A program made the position numbers and the translations under genes. 64,000 nucleotides of DNA, taken from assembly GCA_964397655.1 (NCBI GenBank), contig CAYNKA010000014.1, positions 1 to 64,000 on the forward strand. The letters run 5' to 3'. Shown here piece by piece: positions 1 to 7,489 of this stretch. The first letter of the stretch is position 1, and every line of letters starts with the position of its first letter. This stretch comes from CAYNKA01 sp964397655. Its GTDB lineage: Bacteria; Spirochaetota; Spirochaetia; DTKZ01. The notes under the pieces are model-generated. The model did not search any database and had not been told where the DNA came from. It saw only the letters and a program-made list of their open reading frames with translations.

Positions 1-36
1 GGGGTGACATTTTTATCGAGTCCTAGGGGTGACATT
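1..36. repeat. Two direct copies of GGGGTGACATT at the window edge
   Basis: GGGGTGACATT occurs at 1-11 and again at 26-36, a 25 bp period. Short GGTGACA-type direct repeats at an element edge resemble terminal binding sites of a transposon, so an insertion sequence may end here. The rest of any such element lies outside the window, so this is only a suggestion. Confidence 0.35.
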
Positions 37-441
37 ATCACAGAGTTTCAACACAGCATCGTCCTTGGTCGCCAGCAGTACTTATTATTCTCAGAGGCTA
101 TGACTCTGTATTCAGCCATTGTCCCGAGTAAGGGAATAACCTCACGGAAGAAACTGGAGCAGCAGGTTGTCGATGTTCTCTTCGACCAGTTCAAGCATAA
201 CGCTGGCCTCGATATCAAAATCTTTGAATCCATCGCTTCATCCGTGGTTATTCTCAAGACGCAAAGCCGAAGTATCCTGTCGTCGATGGATCAACTAACG
301 TTAGCCGCTAAGTACGCAGACGAAGACCAAAGCCAAGGATTCGATGACTTGAACGACATGATATTGGGCGCCTTGAAGTACGACAGCCCGCGAGACGCAT
401 TCATGAAGGCTGTCGGTTCAGTTGATCTGTCGCAATACTAA
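4..441 (+). CDS. Hypothetical protein, probably 5'-truncated
   Basis: An open frame of 145 codons with an apparent GTG start inside the GGGGTGACATT repeat. The first ten codons are probably repeat DNA rather than original coding sequence, because the frame stays open to base 1 and no ribosome binding site can be seen. From about residue 13 the protein is a plausible soluble globular protein (EFQHSIVLGRQQYLLF and onwards) with no motif I recognise. It lies convergent with the next gene and overlaps its 3' end by 41 bases. It may be a gene broken by an insertion at the left edge. Confidence 0.4.
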   Translation: MTFLSSPRGDIITEFQHSIVLGRQQYLLFSEAMTLYSAIVPSKGITSRKKLEQQVVDVLFDQFKHNAGLDIKIFESIASSVVILKTQSRSILSSMDQLTLAAKYADEDQSQGFDDLNDMILGALKYDSPRDAFMKAVGSVDLSQY

Positions 442-700
442 TACGCCATAAGGGGCTACCCAAGCCGGCGAGGCACGAGGGATCAATGTCGAGCCGGGGC
501 AAGTCGGACCAATAGGATAGAATCTTGCATACGCCTGGGATTTCATCGACCACGGCGACTGTGATCTTGTTGCTGTTGGCGGCCTCGGTGGCACGGGCGA
601 CCTTGCGGGCTGAGTCGAGGGAGCCGATGTGGTCCTGAATCCAGTTGCCGGAGACGAGCGTGCCGTGGGTTTCGGTGACGACGATGAGGCTGAACTTCAT
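401..700 (-). CDS. Small hypothetical protein of the mobile element
   Basis: A 99-residue protein starting MKFSLIVVTETHGTLVSGNW. The ATG at 700 is preceded by AGGAG at good spacing, which fixes the start. The N-terminal half has alternating hydrophobic strands and a Ser/Ala/Lys-rich helix (SLDSARKVARATEAANS) followed by another strand, giving a small alpha/beta fold. No catalytic motif or membrane segment is visible. It is on the same strand as the DUF6573-like, SSB-like and 224-residue genes to its right. Function unknown; its setting suggests an accessory gene of the integrated element. Confidence 0.55.
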   Translation of the reverse strand: MKFSLIVVTETHGTLVSGNWIQDHIGSLDSARKVARATEAANSNKITVAVVDEIPGVCKILSYWSDLPRLDIDPSCLAGLGSPLWRISIATDQLNRQPS

Positions 701-987
701 GAGTGCTCCTTCGGCTCGGCATTAGCGGCGAGCCAGTTCCGGAAATAACGATTGAAGGCTGCCTAATGCGACTGAGTTGCGAAGATTGGAAGATACCAGC
801 TCGTGAGGCGATCGCGGTCGAACTGGCTTGAAAATATCGGCTCAAAGCCTTCGATAGCGGTTCTAGCGAGTACTATATAGGTACAGGCCATATCTTTTCT
901 TGATCGATCAGAGCCTCGGTATAGAGAAAGCGGCTCGGAGGCGGAGGAATGCCAGCGGGCCGCTTGGGTGGATGAAGGATGAGAGGG

Positions 988-1395
988 TTAGTCCTCTCCG
1001 GGGAGCATGATCGTGAGAACGGGCTCGCCGTCGTCGCCGGGGCCGCAGAGGGCCTTGAGCTCGACTGGCTCCGGCGGACAACTCGGCGTGAGTACGAAGA
1101 GGACCTTGAAGTAGATGGTATCCCGATCCGGGTTCACGGCTGCTGCAAAATAGAGGACCTGGAGGAGATCCCATGCGCGGCCATTGAGGGACTGACCTTC
1201 GTCGGCGAGAGCTGGCGAGGGATCGAGGTAGTCATTGAAGACGGCCTCGGTGACCGCGAGCGGAATCTTGAAGCCTGCCTCGCGGGCGAGGTCCGAGAGG
1301 TCTACGAGGAGACCGTCCATCAGCCCCTGCTGTCTTGAATACGAAAACAGAATAGGGCCGAATGGCGAGGGCTGGGCGGGATCATCAGAAGACAT
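988..1395 (-). CDS. DUF6573-like protein
   Basis: A 135-residue acidic protein. The segment ILFSYSRQQGLMDGLLVDLS followed by AREAGFKIPLAVTEAV resembles the DUF6573 family, small proteins of unknown function encoded mainly on plasmids and integrative elements; I assign it from memory of that pattern. The start overlaps the end of the SSB-like gene by 11 bases, so the two are probably translated together. The C-terminal half (LQVLYFAAAVNPDRDTIYFKV) has the strand pattern seen in that family. No catalytic function is known. It supports reading the left 6.6 kb as a mobile element. Confidence 0.65.
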   Translation of the reverse strand: MSSDDPAQPSPFGPILFSYSRQQGLMDGLLVDLSDLAREAGFKIPLAVTEAVFNDYLDPSPALADEGQSLNGRAWDLLQVLYFAAAVNPDRDTIYFKVLFVLTPSCPPEPVELKALCGPGDDGEPVLTIMLPGED

Positions 1396-1723
1396 GGGCG
1401 ACCTCCGGAGAGGAAGCCTTCGAAGACGTGGGCTTCACTTCGACGTGTTCAGCAACGACGCAGAGCTTGAAGGAGCCAGTGGCGGCCGTGGCCTCGGTGT
1501 CCTGGGCGATACGGCCGACGATGCGCAGACTGGAGCCCTGAAAGAGGTACTTGGAGCAGTAGGCGGCGAGGCGGCCATAGACGACGATGGGGACTGAAGC
1601 GGGATCCGGGTCGGAAGCCAGCGAGAAGGTGCAACGGGCCGGGGATTCCCCATCAGGTGGGAGAGCGAGAATCGGGTCTTCGAGAAGGACACCCTCAAGT
1701 AAGATGCTGTTGAGGTTGCGCAT
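1385..1723 (-). CDS. Single-stranded-DNA-binding-like OB-fold protein
   Basis: A 112-residue protein starting MRNLNSILLEGVLLEDPIL, the usual opening of SSB family OB folds, followed by ARCTFSLASDP, VPIVVYGRLAAYCSKYLFQG and SSLRIVGRIAQD, which match the strands of the fold. It is shorter than chromosomal SSB (about 150-180 residues) and lacks the acidic DDDIPF-type C-terminal tail, so it is probably an element-encoded SSB that does not recruit host partners in the normal way. AAGGAG sits before the ATG at 1723; an upstream in-frame start at 1786 has no such site. Likely role: protecting ssDNA during transfer or replication of the element. Confidence 0.75.
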   Translation of the reverse strand: MRNLNSILLEGVLLEDPILALPPDGESPARCTFSLASDPDPASVPIVVYGRLAAYCSKYLFQGSSLRIVGRIAQDTEATAATGSFKLCVVAEHVEVKPTSSKASSPEVAHVF

Positions 1724-1733
1724 AGCGGCTCCT

Positions 1734-2408
1734 TTAGTCTCGTGGCTTGAGGTAGAGGGAATCGCGGCCGAGCTCGGCCTCGACACCAGGTACGGCCTCG
1801 CCCTCGGTGAAGATCAATGACCGGAGAGTAGAGAGGCTGATCGTCTTCTTGACCACCACGGCCGATGGCCTGTTGGCCTCCAGGTAGGCCATGGCCGCCG
1901 CTTCATCGAGAATTGAGACGTGGTCTGGAGCCTTCCTCAGGCTGGCCGAGGCTGTAGGAAGGTGAAGCGTCCGGGAGCGAGAACGAGAGCGAGAAAGCTC
2001 GGCCTCGATGTAGGGCCGCAGGAGCATGGAGAGGTAGATGGCCGAGGCCTCGTCGTGAGCGTTTGAATCTGAAAGCCATTGGTCGATCTTTGACTTGTAG
2101 AGGCTGGCGAGCTCGGCCCGCTCGGCCATGCGGGCCTGCGCCGCGAGGACCTTGGCGGCAGCCCAGGAAGCGGTCGAGATGTCGGTGATCTTGAACGGCG
2201 CGGCGGCCTGGGCCTCCGTACCTTCCGCAGGCGGAGTAGAGGGGATGTCGATATCGGTGAACAGAAGGTCAGCGATGGAAGGTACGGAGCCGTTGGCCGG
2301 CGCGAGCGCGTCCTCGGGACCGGGCGGATCGAGGGGGAACGGAGTAGAAGGGAGCGGGTCGGGCGAAGCCTGACGGGCTGGCCGATCGAGGGTGAGCGTC
2401 GAGGACAT
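1734..2408 (-). CDS. Hypothetical protein of the mobile element (224 aa)
   Basis: Starts MSSTLTLDRPARQ at 2408 behind GGAGGC; the open frame extends upstream to 2477 without a site. Residues 1-75 are low-complexity, rich in Pro, Ser and Ala, and probably disordered. Residues 75-190 are mostly helical, including TASWAAAKVLAAQARMAERA and a Ser/Arg stretch (SRSRSRSR). The C-terminus (VVVKKTISLSTLRSLIFTEG) looks like a small folded module. It is the first gene of a minus-strand run with the SSB-like and DUF6573-like genes, with only 10 bases to the SSB start. I recognise no family; a role in processing the element's DNA is only inference. Confidence 0.55.
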   Translation of the reverse strand: MSSTLTLDRPARQASPDPLPSTPFPLDPPGPEDALAPANGSVPSIADLLFTDIDIPSTPPAEGTEAQAAAPFKITDISTASWAAAKVLAAQARMAERAELASLYKSKIDQWLSDSNAHDEASAIYLSMLLRPYIEAELSRSRSRSRTLHLPTASASLRKAPDHVSILDEAAAMAYLEANRPSAVVVKKTISLSTLRSLIFTEGEAVPGVEAELGRDSLYLKPRD

Positions 2409-2590
2409 TGGGAGCCTCCGAGAAGTTGGGGATAGCAGGCCGGGCCTGCCCGTAGGGACAGGCCGCGTTGGCCGCATGTATAGGAGTAGCGGCCAGGGCC
2501 ACCGAGCTGTAGACGATAGAGGTTAGGCGAGCGAGGAAGGGTGGGCCAGCACGGCCGAGGCATCACAGCCCTGGTGGGGCCAGGCCGCGC

Positions 2591-2736
2591 GTGCCTGAAC
2601 TTGTGTGCGCTGTGCGTATCGAGGTGGGGAGCTATAAACGTATGGAGGGAGGGCTAATCTATTTTAGATAGGTATATCTCTTTCTTTGACGGGGTATCCT
2701 ATGGATACTGTTTCGCCTATACTCCCCCTCAATCGA
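2591..2736. repeat. Non-coding repeat, copy A
   Basis: This stretch aligns without gaps to 2879-3024 (copy B), offset 288 bases. The best matched core is 2611-2736. Shared blocks are TGTGCGTATC, TGGGGAGCTATAAACGTAT, ATAGGTAT, TTTGACGGGGTATC and CTCAATCGA. Copy A also holds the palindrome GTATCCTATGGATAC (2694-2708), which is imperfect in copy B. Similarity continues downstream with a gap of about 22 bases up to about 2830. No gene is seen in it. It may be an origin, a transfer site or a duplicated control region. Confidence 0.7.
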
Positions 2737-2878
2737 TAGATTGAAATTTTCAAAGGTCGCGACCATCGCCCTGTATACCCTATCGTCCATAGCTGCTTGG
2801 GAATGGACTATCGCCATCTCGGTTGCTTGAAGATATATGATGCGAACTCCCGTCGACGCTGATAATGCAGGCGTGTTC

Positions 2879-3024
2879 GTGTTTGAAGTCGTGGGCGGTG
2901 TGCGTATCGCGATGGGGAGCTATAAACGTATTCGTGGGAGAGCTTCTCTATCGCTATAGGTATGTTCCTTTGTTTGACGGGGTATCGTCTAGCTACTGGA
3001 TCACCTAGACACCCACTCAATCGA
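2879..3024. repeat. Non-coding repeat, copy B
   Basis: Second copy of the unit at 2591-2736, same length and with no internal gap. Conserved blocks are separated by variable ones, as expected for protein-binding sites kept by selection rather than a fresh duplication. It lies between the end of radC and copy A, where no credible gene is seen on either strand. Confidence 0.7.
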
Positions 3025-3172
3025 ATCTGAAGACAAAGGGCAGGATCGAGCTTAAAAATTTGCATTGCGCGACCGTCGCGGTGTGATAGGAACATGGGTA
3101 GCCCGGTATTGGCCTTCATCGAAGGATGGATACGCCCATCTGAAGCGCTTGAACTCAAACGCGGCGTGCGCT

Positions 3173-3604
3173 TCAGTCGAGCTTCGCAGGCTCGAGGAGT
3201 CCGCTCTCGACGAACGAGGTGTAGCCCGTCTTCGAGAGGACGATGTGGTCGAGCACGGGTATTCCGAGGACCTCGCCCGCCTCGAGGATGCGATCTGTAA
3301 TGGCCCTGTCATCGACGCTCGGAGAGTTGTTGCCGCTCGGGTGCACATGGGCTACGATCAGGGCCGTAGCCTGGTCCTTCACTGCGGCGTGGAAGATGTC
3401 CCTGGGAACGGCCATGCAGCGATTGGTGGTGCCTATAGAGACGATGTTGATGTGCAGTATGGCATGTTGCCCGTCGAGCGAGATGGCGAAAAACTTCTCC
3501 ACCTTCGAGGTCGCGTAGCGCTTGAGGGCCTCGTAGACATCGGAGGGGCGGGAGACCTTGTAGGGCGTGCGGGTCGATCGGACGGTGACGAGGTCGTACT
3601 TCAT
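3173..3604 (-). CDS. RadC-family JAB-domain protein
   Basis: A 143-residue protein consisting of just the RadC/JAB domain. The metal-binding motif HVHPSGNNSPSVDD (about residues 86-99) is the JAMM signature H-x-H-P-S-G...S-x-x-D, with the preceding FHAAVKDQATALIVA strand typical of the family. Chromosomal RadC (about 220 residues) has an extra N-terminal helix-hairpin-helix region, absent here; the short form is common on plasmids, prophages and integrative elements. The JAMM fold suggests a metallopeptidase or isopeptidase-like activity, but the biological role of RadC proteins is unsettled. The start at 3604 has AGGAG about 10 bases upstream. Confidence 0.85.
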   Translation of the reverse strand: MKYDLVTVRSTRTPYKVSRPSDVYEALKRYATSKVEKFFAISLDGQHAILHINIVSIGTTNRCMAVPRDIFHAAVKDQATALIVAHVHPSGNNSPSVDDRAITDRILEAGEVLGIPVLDHIVLSKTGYTSFVESGLLEPAKLD

Positions 3605-4233
3605 CGTGGACAGCTCCTGTTGAAAAAAAGCGAGATGTCCATAGAAGTAGCGACGCAGATGTATACTGCGTAGAGCAAGAAGAAGGCCGTTGTGGGCACT
3701 TGCTCCTCGCGCAATGAAATGGATCCTTGCCTGATCCCGTTCTCCAAACCATGAGACACGCTAGACTATGAAAAATCATCTCCGTATGACGTCCTTGGTC
3801 TTGCTACACCTTGAACCAATCAGTACGATCTAGATACTCAAGCTGCGCCACTTGACCGCGGCTTCGTCCATGGTTATCGTATAGGAACAGCCAGAGCCTC
3901 ACACCCCTTCGTTGGGATGCCGGCCAGATTGCTGGGCTACAAAAACCTTCCGCCATCGCGCAAGGAGCCCCACCCACTCTCTCATCCGTAGGATGAGTCA
4001 ATTACGTCCGAACCTATTGTTCGTGACAGGGGGCCTCATGCGCGCGAGAAAACTCGCAATCCTCATCTCTACAAAGTCGATTGCTCTGGTAGTAGTCCAT
4101 GGCTCTGAAGGCCCATGGTACCTCACCGTCCTGTTCCTCTCTCGTCGGCGTATCGCTGCACGCCATGCGTACCTCCTTCTTCAAGTTCGCCATCCAACAC
4201 GGGGATGGAGCACAGTGCTCATCGGAGGTCCCG
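3605..4233. other. Intergenic region without a convincing gene
   Basis: Between the divergent radC and HTH genes. Short open frames exist (3804-4001 on minus, 3912-4241 on plus), but none has a binding site with plausible protein composition. It should hold the promoters of both flanking units; I could not pick out a clear -35/-10 pair. Confidence 0.5.
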
Positions 4234-4473
4234 ATGCGTAACCACTTTGCCGTCGATGACCTCGCAGCGGGATTCTATACGGTCCCTGAACTCGCGGAAC
4301 TTCTCCGTATCTCAACAATTACAGTGTACCGGATGCACGAACGAGGTGTACTACCGGGGACAACTCTGGGCGGCCGGGTCATCTTTAGCAAGAAGGCCGT
4401 AGCCGACTGGCTCGCCGCCAACTCCAAGGCGGGTCAGTCTGCGACAGCCGGCGATGAGGGAGGTGACTCATGA
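4234..4473 (+). CDS. Excisionase-like helix-turn-helix DNA-binding protein
   Basis: A 79-residue protein starting MRNHFAVDDLAAGFYTVPEL. The core FYTVPELAELLRISTITVYR, then MHERGVLPGTTLGGRVIFSK and ADWLAAN, is the winged MerR-like fold of the excisionase (Xis)/HTH_17 family: helix-turn-helix, then a wing, then the helix that often ends '-WL'. GGAGG lies five bases before the ATG at 4234; the frame is open from 4099 but that part looks non-coding. The stop overlaps the next start (ATGA), so it is coupled to the 604-residue gene. Such proteins direct excision or regulate element genes; direct repeats near the probable attachment site (6373-6422) are candidate targets. Confidence 0.8.
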   Translation: MRNHFAVDDLAAGFYTVPELAELLRISTITVYRMHERGVLPGTTLGGRVIFSKKAVADWLAANSKAGQSATAGDEGGDS

Positions 4474-6284
4474 TTGCTCCTCATCGGCTTCCTCAGACAG
4501 CATGGCCTCTGGTTCTGCCGGAGGAAGCTCCGCCCGCCTTCCCGCCAGCAAGTTCTGGCGATCTCGTGGCGGATCAGGGCATCGATCTACCACAACTCGA
4601 GATCCGGAACGTCACTCTCGTGACCTGCCCAGTGCCCTGGCACAATACGACCGTAGACGATACGGGCGCGACGCCAATCTTGCTCCGTGCGCCCTCTGTC
4701 ATCCCCGAGCGTGGCATTGGCCTACGTCGCCACGAAGAGAGCTGGCTTCAACCACCACACGTGATCTACCTTCCGTCGGAGGTCCCAGTAGTCCCGTTGT
4801 TGCCAGCTCCACGGATCTCGCCGAGGCCCGATCTGGAAGTAACAGAAGAAGGCCGTATCCTTAGAAGGGTCAGGCTTGAGGAAGAGGAGGCCCAATGGGT
4901 TCGTGACCTTGAGTCAGGCATAGACACGAAGGACCTCGGGGAGGCAGCCGAGCTGCTTCGTTCGCACGACGAGGCCTACTACCGACAGTACCTCAACTCC
5001 TGCATGGACGCTTACAGGATGAAGGACCAGTACCTCTATGGCCAGGACGGCTACAAGAACCTGACATCTTTCATCAAGGCCTCAGCGGTCGAACTCGGTG
5101 TCTCGGTCGGGGACTTCTACCGGCGCGTCGCTGCCGGCGAGGTGCTCGACAGGTTCATGGCCATCGTGTTGATGGGGCAATGGGGCCTTACCAAGGACGA
5201 GATCGCGATGAAGGTTCCGCGCCTGTCATACATCCTCACGGCCTACTATCGGCACGTCCCGTTCGAGGAGATGAAGGGGCCCTTCCTCAACTGGCCCTAT
5301 GAGGACTACGTCGCGTTCATGGTCGGGCGGAAGCCGAAGAGCCAGGAAGAGAAGAACGCCGACAAGTCCGCGAGGTACAACAAGGAGAAGGACACGCCTC
5401 CAGTCCTTACTCCCACGGACACGGAACGGCAGATCGTCTCGATCATCAAAAAGGGATTGGACGCAAAGCCCGTCGGCCTCGACGACCTATCCCATGTCCC
5501 GTATCTCGAAAAGGCCCAGCTGGCCTACAGGCGTGAGCTGACTGACATCGCCTATGAGAATCGGGATCCCGAGTTCTACAAGACCGAAAGGACCTGTACC
5601 GAGGTCAAGGCCATTCATACGCTCGCAGATGCCAAGTACATGTTCAAGCTGCACCTGGCGAAGGGAGTCCCGAATCGGCTCGTCTGCTGCTGCCTCAGCG
5701 CGCAGATAGACACGGTGCCTGAGCTGATTGCCCAGCGCGAAACGCTCAAGTACAAGAACACGCACGACTACCTCGTCAAGGAGATAGGAGTGAGCTTCGA
5801 TACCTATCGCGCCATCAAGATCGGGCGGAACTACCTGAAGCACGAAAAAACCATGCTACGCCTCCTCGGGAACATCAACTCAGAGGTCAAGCTCGGCATG
5901 CTCTTCAGCTTCGACTGCGCCGTCGATAACCACGGCGATCAGCCCGAACTCATCAAGCGGTTCTTCAGGCCCGAGACGCCTCTCACCGACTGGGAGGCCT
6001 TCGCGACGCATCGCGACTATGAGAAGTACCTCTCCAACAACCGTATGAGCCGGGCCAAGATAAAGGAGGCCAGGAGGATCATCTTTGAGTTCAATGAGGC
6101 CAAGAAGAGGTCCCTCCCCTCCTCGCAGAAAACGGGCTTCATCGGCGGCGACAGGGTAGCCATCTTCCCGATCGTGCTCGATGCGGAAAAGAGCTTCTTG
6201 GACCGTTGCCTGCGGGACCTCGCGTACCTCCGGAAGTACGTCGAGAAATACGCCTGGTACAAAGAAAATGGGTTGCTGCCGTAG
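4470..6284 (+). CDS. Large protein of unknown function from the mobile element (604 aa)
   Basis: The ATG at 4470 follows GGGAGGTGA and overlaps the stop of the HTH gene by four bases. Residues 1-130 are Pro-rich and probably flexible. The remainder is largely helical and charged, with conserved-looking stretches such as SSFDTYRAIKIG-like segments, a cysteine run (LVCCCLSAQI, near residue 400) and a basic C-terminus ending YAWYKENGLLP. I see no Walker motif, relaxase histidine triad, recombinase or nuclease signature. Translational coupling to an Xis-like gene suggests a role in replication, partition or regulation of the element. I do not recognise the family. Confidence 0.7.
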   Translation: MIAPHRLPQTAWPLVLPEEAPPAFPPASSGDLVADQGIDLPQLEIRNVTLVTCPVPWHNTTVDDTGATPILLRAPSVIPERGIGLRRHEESWLQPPHVIYLPSEVPVVPLLPAPRISPRPDLEVTEEGRILRRVRLEEEEAQWVRDLESGIDTKDLGEAAELLRSHDEAYYRQYLNSCMDAYRMKDQYLYGQDGYKNLTSFIKASAVELGVSVGDFYRRVAAGEVLDRFMAIVLMGQWGLTKDEIAMKVPRLSYILTAYYRHVPFEEMKGPFLNWPYEDYVAFMVGRKPKSQEEKNADKSARYNKEKDTPPVLTPTDTERQIVSIIKKGLDAKPVGLDDLSHVPYLEKAQLAYRRELTDIAYENRDPEFYKTERTCTEVKAIHTLADAKYMFKLHLAKGVPNRLVCCCLSAQIDTVPELIAQRETLKYKNTHDYLVKEIGVSFDTYRAIKIGRNYLKHEKTMLRLLGNINSEVKLGMLFSFDCAVDNHGDQPELIKRFFRPETPLTDWEAFATHRDYEKYLSNNRMSRAKIKEARRIIFEFNEAKKRSLPSSQKTGFIGGDRVAIFPIVLDAEKSFLDRCLRDLAYLRKYVEKYAWYKENGLLP

Positions 6285-6305
6285 TCGGCATCCCGAACTT
6301 CCTAA

Positions 6306-6329
6306 GCGGCGTGGGACCTCCCACGCCGC
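6306..6329 (+). terminator. Palindromic hairpin after the 604-aa gene
   Basis: Arms GCGGCGTGGGA and TCCCACGCCGC (11 bp each) around CC, 22 bases after the stop. There is no U-run, so it may be a terminator of weak type, an RNA-stabilising hairpin or a protein site. Confidence 0.5.
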
Positions 6330-6372
6330 ACTCATATCACCGCTCGCGAGGCGGCGGGGTACAGCTCCTAAA

Positions 6373-6422
6373 CTCTGAGATTAGCCCTGAGACTATCTCT
6401 GAGATTCTCGTACTCTGAGATT
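6373..6422. repeat. Short direct repeats CTCTGAGATT
   Basis: Exact copies at 6373, 6397 and 6413, with a near copy CCCTGAGACT at 6385, giving spacings of 12, 12 and 16 bases. They lie about 170 bases before the tRNA-derived junction, where arm-type sites for an integrase or excisionase would be expected. The function is inferred from position. Confidence 0.6.
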
Positions 6423-6592
6423 GAGAATGAGATTGAAAGTTGAATAAAAGTGATGAAGAGGCGACAAAGCGGACTAATGCGCTGATTGACTTCGGCTCTC
6501 GCCCAGCATAGAGTTAGTCAACGGAAGTCAAGATCGACTAACGGTGGAGAAAGCGCGCAGCCCGTCCCGAGGCGGTTCGCAATCTATAGGCC

Positions 6593-6617
6593 AGGGGTTC
6601 GAATCCCCTATCCTCCA
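6593..6617 (+). other. tRNA 3' end, probable right attachment site (attR)
   Basis: AGGGG TTCGAAT CCCCT forms a perfect T arm and ATCCTCC-A the 3' acceptor strand with discriminator A. The 50 bases upstream do not fold into D and anticodon arms, although a poor 5' acceptor match (GGTGGAG, 6543) lies at tRNA length. It is therefore the 3' fragment of a tRNA gene left at one end of an integrated element; the intact gene would be at the other end, left of the window. The acceptor (GGAGGAT pairing, A discriminator) would fit tRNA-Tyr, but that is a guess. Confidence 0.65.
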
Positions 6618-6676
6618 AATAAATACAAGCCGCTTCAGAGCGGCTTGTTTCGTCTATAATCGATAGGGGATTCGAA
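6598..6676. repeat. Inverted repeat of the T-arm sequence
   Basis: TTCGAATCCCCTAT at 6598-6611 recurs inverted as ATAGGGGATTCGAA at 6663-6676, 14 of 14 bases. The terminator hairpin lies between the arms. An inverted copy of part of a tRNA is not expected from a single integration event. Confidence 0.7.
6625..6648 (+). terminator. Rho-independent terminator behind the tRNA end
   Basis: ACAAGCCGCT-TCAG-AGCGGCTTGT, 10 bp perfect stem followed by TT. Probably the original terminator of the tRNA gene. Confidence 0.75.
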
Positions 6677-6847
6677 GGGCGCGAGCGCGCACCGCAGGTG
6701 CGGAAGGCGCACAGGATCATGCCGCGCCGCCGAATGGCGGCGTGTACAATAATTACCTTCCATGACGCGCTCCGGAGGAGCGCACGTGCGCCGCCAGCGA
6801 GCGCCCCGGGCCGCAAGCCCGAGGCACGGACGCCGAGGGCTGAAAGC
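6677..6847. repeat. GC-rich multi-hairpin element
   Basis: A run of small hairpins with no credible gene: for example CGCCGCC-GAAT-GGCGGCG (6725-6742) and GCGCTCC-GGA-GGAGCGC (6767-6783), plus GGGC/GCCC and GGCT/AGCC types. It is far richer in GC than the genes on its right and resembles REP or small non-autonomous repeat elements. It is bracketed by two copies of the tRNA-end/terminator sequence. Confidence 0.55.
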
Positions 6848-6898
6848 CGAATCCCCCTATCCTCCAAATAACTACAAGCCGCTAAAAAGGCGGCTTGT
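6848..6898 (+). repeat. Second, degenerate copy of tRNA end plus terminator
   Basis: CGAATCCCCCTATCCTCCAA with one extra C repeats the acceptor/T-arm end at 6600-6618, and is followed by the same trailer and hairpin ACAAGCCGC...GCGGCTTGT (6874-6898). The pair is consistent with repeated integrations at the same tRNA locus or a copied repeat unit. Confidence 0.65.
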
Positions 6899-6913
6899 AT
6901 TCGGATCGAATGA

Positions 6914-7489
6914 TTAAAATTTCTTGCCGATAAAGACCAGCGGCGGAAAATAGAAGAACCTCTTGAGGCCGCTGTTTTCTTTCTTGAAGCTTTCCGGCTT
7001 GTTGCTTCCGTACAAACCGAATCCGAACGGCCATTGCACGTTGAAATAGAACGGACTTTCAAAAATCATGAAATCGAATCTGTAGCCGATCCTGAATTCG
7101 TTCCATACGTCGAAGCTCTTGTAATATTTTCCTTCGTTTTTTTCGTAGAAATTGTCATAGATAGGCCAAATCTGATATTCGACATGGAAGTTTTGCCAAA
7201 CATATCTTCGGTAACCGACGATAACGCCTCCCGCATTCGAATGGCCGCAATCATACTTCTGATTGAGGTAGGCGATTCCAAGCATCAACTCGTCTTTTAT
7301 AGTCAATTCTCTCGAATACTGCACGGCATAAACATCGACAAACGGATATTCAGGACAGAAATCCAGCGAATTTTTATATGCCTTGCCCTTTTCTTCATTT
7401 AACGCCTTCGGCTCGGGCGTTTTTTCCTGGCCGGACGAGAATGAAGCGAACAAGAATACGAATGATAAGGCAATCATCGACGCTTTCAT
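6914..7489 (-). CDS. Secreted protein, possible outer-membrane barrel (191 aa)
   Basis: Starts MKASMIALSFVFLFASFSSG at 7489 behind GGAGAGG; an upstream open frame to 7600 lacks a site. The first 21 residues are a Sec signal peptide with likely cleavage near SSGQ. The mature part has many aromatic residues in alternating pattern (GGVIVGYRRYVWQNFHVEY, FRIGYRFDF, FYFNVQWPFGFGLYG) and ends in a hydrophobic/aromatic strand with a terminal Phe, all typical of a small outer-membrane beta-barrel. No family is recognised. AT-rich compared with the genes beyond 10 kb, so probably acquired with the adjacent toxin-antitoxin pair. Confidence 0.65.
   Translation of the reverse strand: MKASMIALSFVFLFASFSSGQEKTPEPKALNEEKGKAYKNSLDFCPEYPFVDVYAVQYSRELTIKDELMLGIAYLNQKYDCGHSNAGGVIVGYRRYVWQNFHVEYQIWPIYDNFYEKNEGKYYKSFDVWNEFRIGYRFDFMIFESPFYFNVQWPFGFGLYGSNKPESFKKENSGLKRFFYFPPLVFIGKKF

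Noticed and set aside
6543..6617. A 75-base tRNA-like sequence
   Set aside because: Only the T arm and acceptor 3' strand are sound; the 5' acceptor has two mismatches in seven and no D or anticodon arm folds. Treated as an attachment site fragment.
6538..7062. Minus-strand frame of 174 codons through the repeat region
   Set aside because: It translates tRNA ends and hairpin DNA (YLEDRGFEPL twice), so it is not a real protein gene.
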